This document shows, piece by piece, positions 5,579 to 5,867 of a DNA stretch of 5,867 nt; the stretch's first letter is position 1; each line of letters starts with the position of its first letter. Source of the DNA: Clostridia bacterium. GTDB taxonomy: Bacteria > Bacillota_A > Clostridia > Oscillospirales > Acutalibacteraceae. The notes under the pieces were generated by a model. It saw only the letters and a program-made list of their open reading frames with translations, ran no database searches and was not told the DNA's origin. The translations under genes and the position numbers were made by a program. Where the stretch lies: assembly GCA_017549665.1 (NCBI GenBank), contig JAFYUD010000052.1:1-5867 (forward strand), in the 5' to 3' direction.

Positions 5579-5597
5579 CAATTCAGAGGTGAATGCT

Positions 5598-5867
5598 ATG
5601 TTTGATTATACAAAATATACCGTAGTTGCTTCTTCTGCACAGGAAGTGCAGGCTGCAGAGATACTTTCAGATGAGCTTAAGAAAAGAAAGTGTACTGAAA
5701 GTGAAAGCTATACAAAAACAATTACTCTTGTTGCTGATGAAAATATTGAAAATAAAGATTCATACAGAATTGATATGAACGAAAACGGACTTGTGATAAC
5801 AGCAAAAGGCATCAGAGGTCTTATATACGGTATCGGCAGATTTCTTCGTAAAACAGAGTATACAGAC
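5598..5867 (+). CDS. Glycoside-hydrolase-type protein, N-terminal part (runs off right edge)
   Basis: Ninety codons are open from ATG 5598 to the end of the window, behind AGAGGTGA (5585-5592) and a plausible promoter. The visible part has no signal peptide, so the protein is probably cytoplasmic. It fits the small alpha/beta domain that precedes the catalytic barrel in GH20 hexosaminidases and GH67-type alpha-glucuronidases (GH20b-like). The order is: helix QAAEILSDELKKR (18-30), strand TITLVAD (41-47), DSYRI (54-58), strand GLVITAKG (64-71), then the typical GLIYGIGRFL (74-83), where the family usually has a G-x-x-YG-x-x-x-L pattern. The catalytic domain is outside the window, so the enzyme class and substrate cannot be told. 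It is divergent from the XRE-rpe operon, which could place it under that regulator. Confidence 0.6.
   Translation, partial: MFDYTKYTVVASSAQEVQAAEILSDELKKRKCTESESYTKTITLVADENIENKDSYRIDMNENGLVITAKGIRGLIYGIGRFLRKTEYTD

Overview
The window looks like chromosomal DNA of an anaerobic gut Firmicute, most likely a Ruminococcus-like member of the Oscillospiraceae. The grounds are: AT-rich, low-GC composition; textbook sigma-A promoters with 17-bp spacers; strong purine-rich ribosome binding sites; two secreted proteins with dockerin-type Ca-binding repeats; and a Cys-x-x-Cys repeat protein of the kind common in these bacteria. The genus is inference.

Layout. At the left edge (1-63, minus) is the start of an XRE/Cro-type regulator. 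It is divergent from a very small gene (155-304, plus) encoding a 49-residue probable ribbon-helix-helix DNA-binding protein. Their shared control region (about 64-154) has a near-perfect promoter and two matching inverted repeats, NACTCA-N5-TGAGTA, that look like operators. The small gene is followed after 15 bp by a secreted dockerin / Cys-repeat protein (320-1330), closed by a strong terminator. Next is a separately transcribed secreted dockerin-HtrA-like serine protease with an unusual lysine-free, tyrosine-rich C-terminus (1450-3012), then an MFS permease (3119-4366). The permease converges on a ribulose-phosphate 3-epimerase gene (rpe, 4380-5045, minus). The two share a bidirectional terminator whose loop contains the permease stop codon. 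rpe lies downstream of a second XRE-type regulator (5073-5483, minus) in an apparent two-gene operon. That operon is divergent from a glycoside-hydrolase-like gene (5598 onward, plus) that runs off the right edge.

How it may work together. The left half is a surface/secretion module: two extracellular proteins carry closely related N-terminal dockerin pairs directly after their signal peptides, one with a protease domain and one with a Cys-repeat domain. The first is apparently controlled by the small-regulator switch. The right half is sugar-metabolism-like: a transporter, a pentose-phosphate enzyme, a regulator and a probable intracellular glycosidase. No RNA genes, CRISPR arrays, insertion sequences or integrases were seen. 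No stretch over 300 bp lacks a gene.
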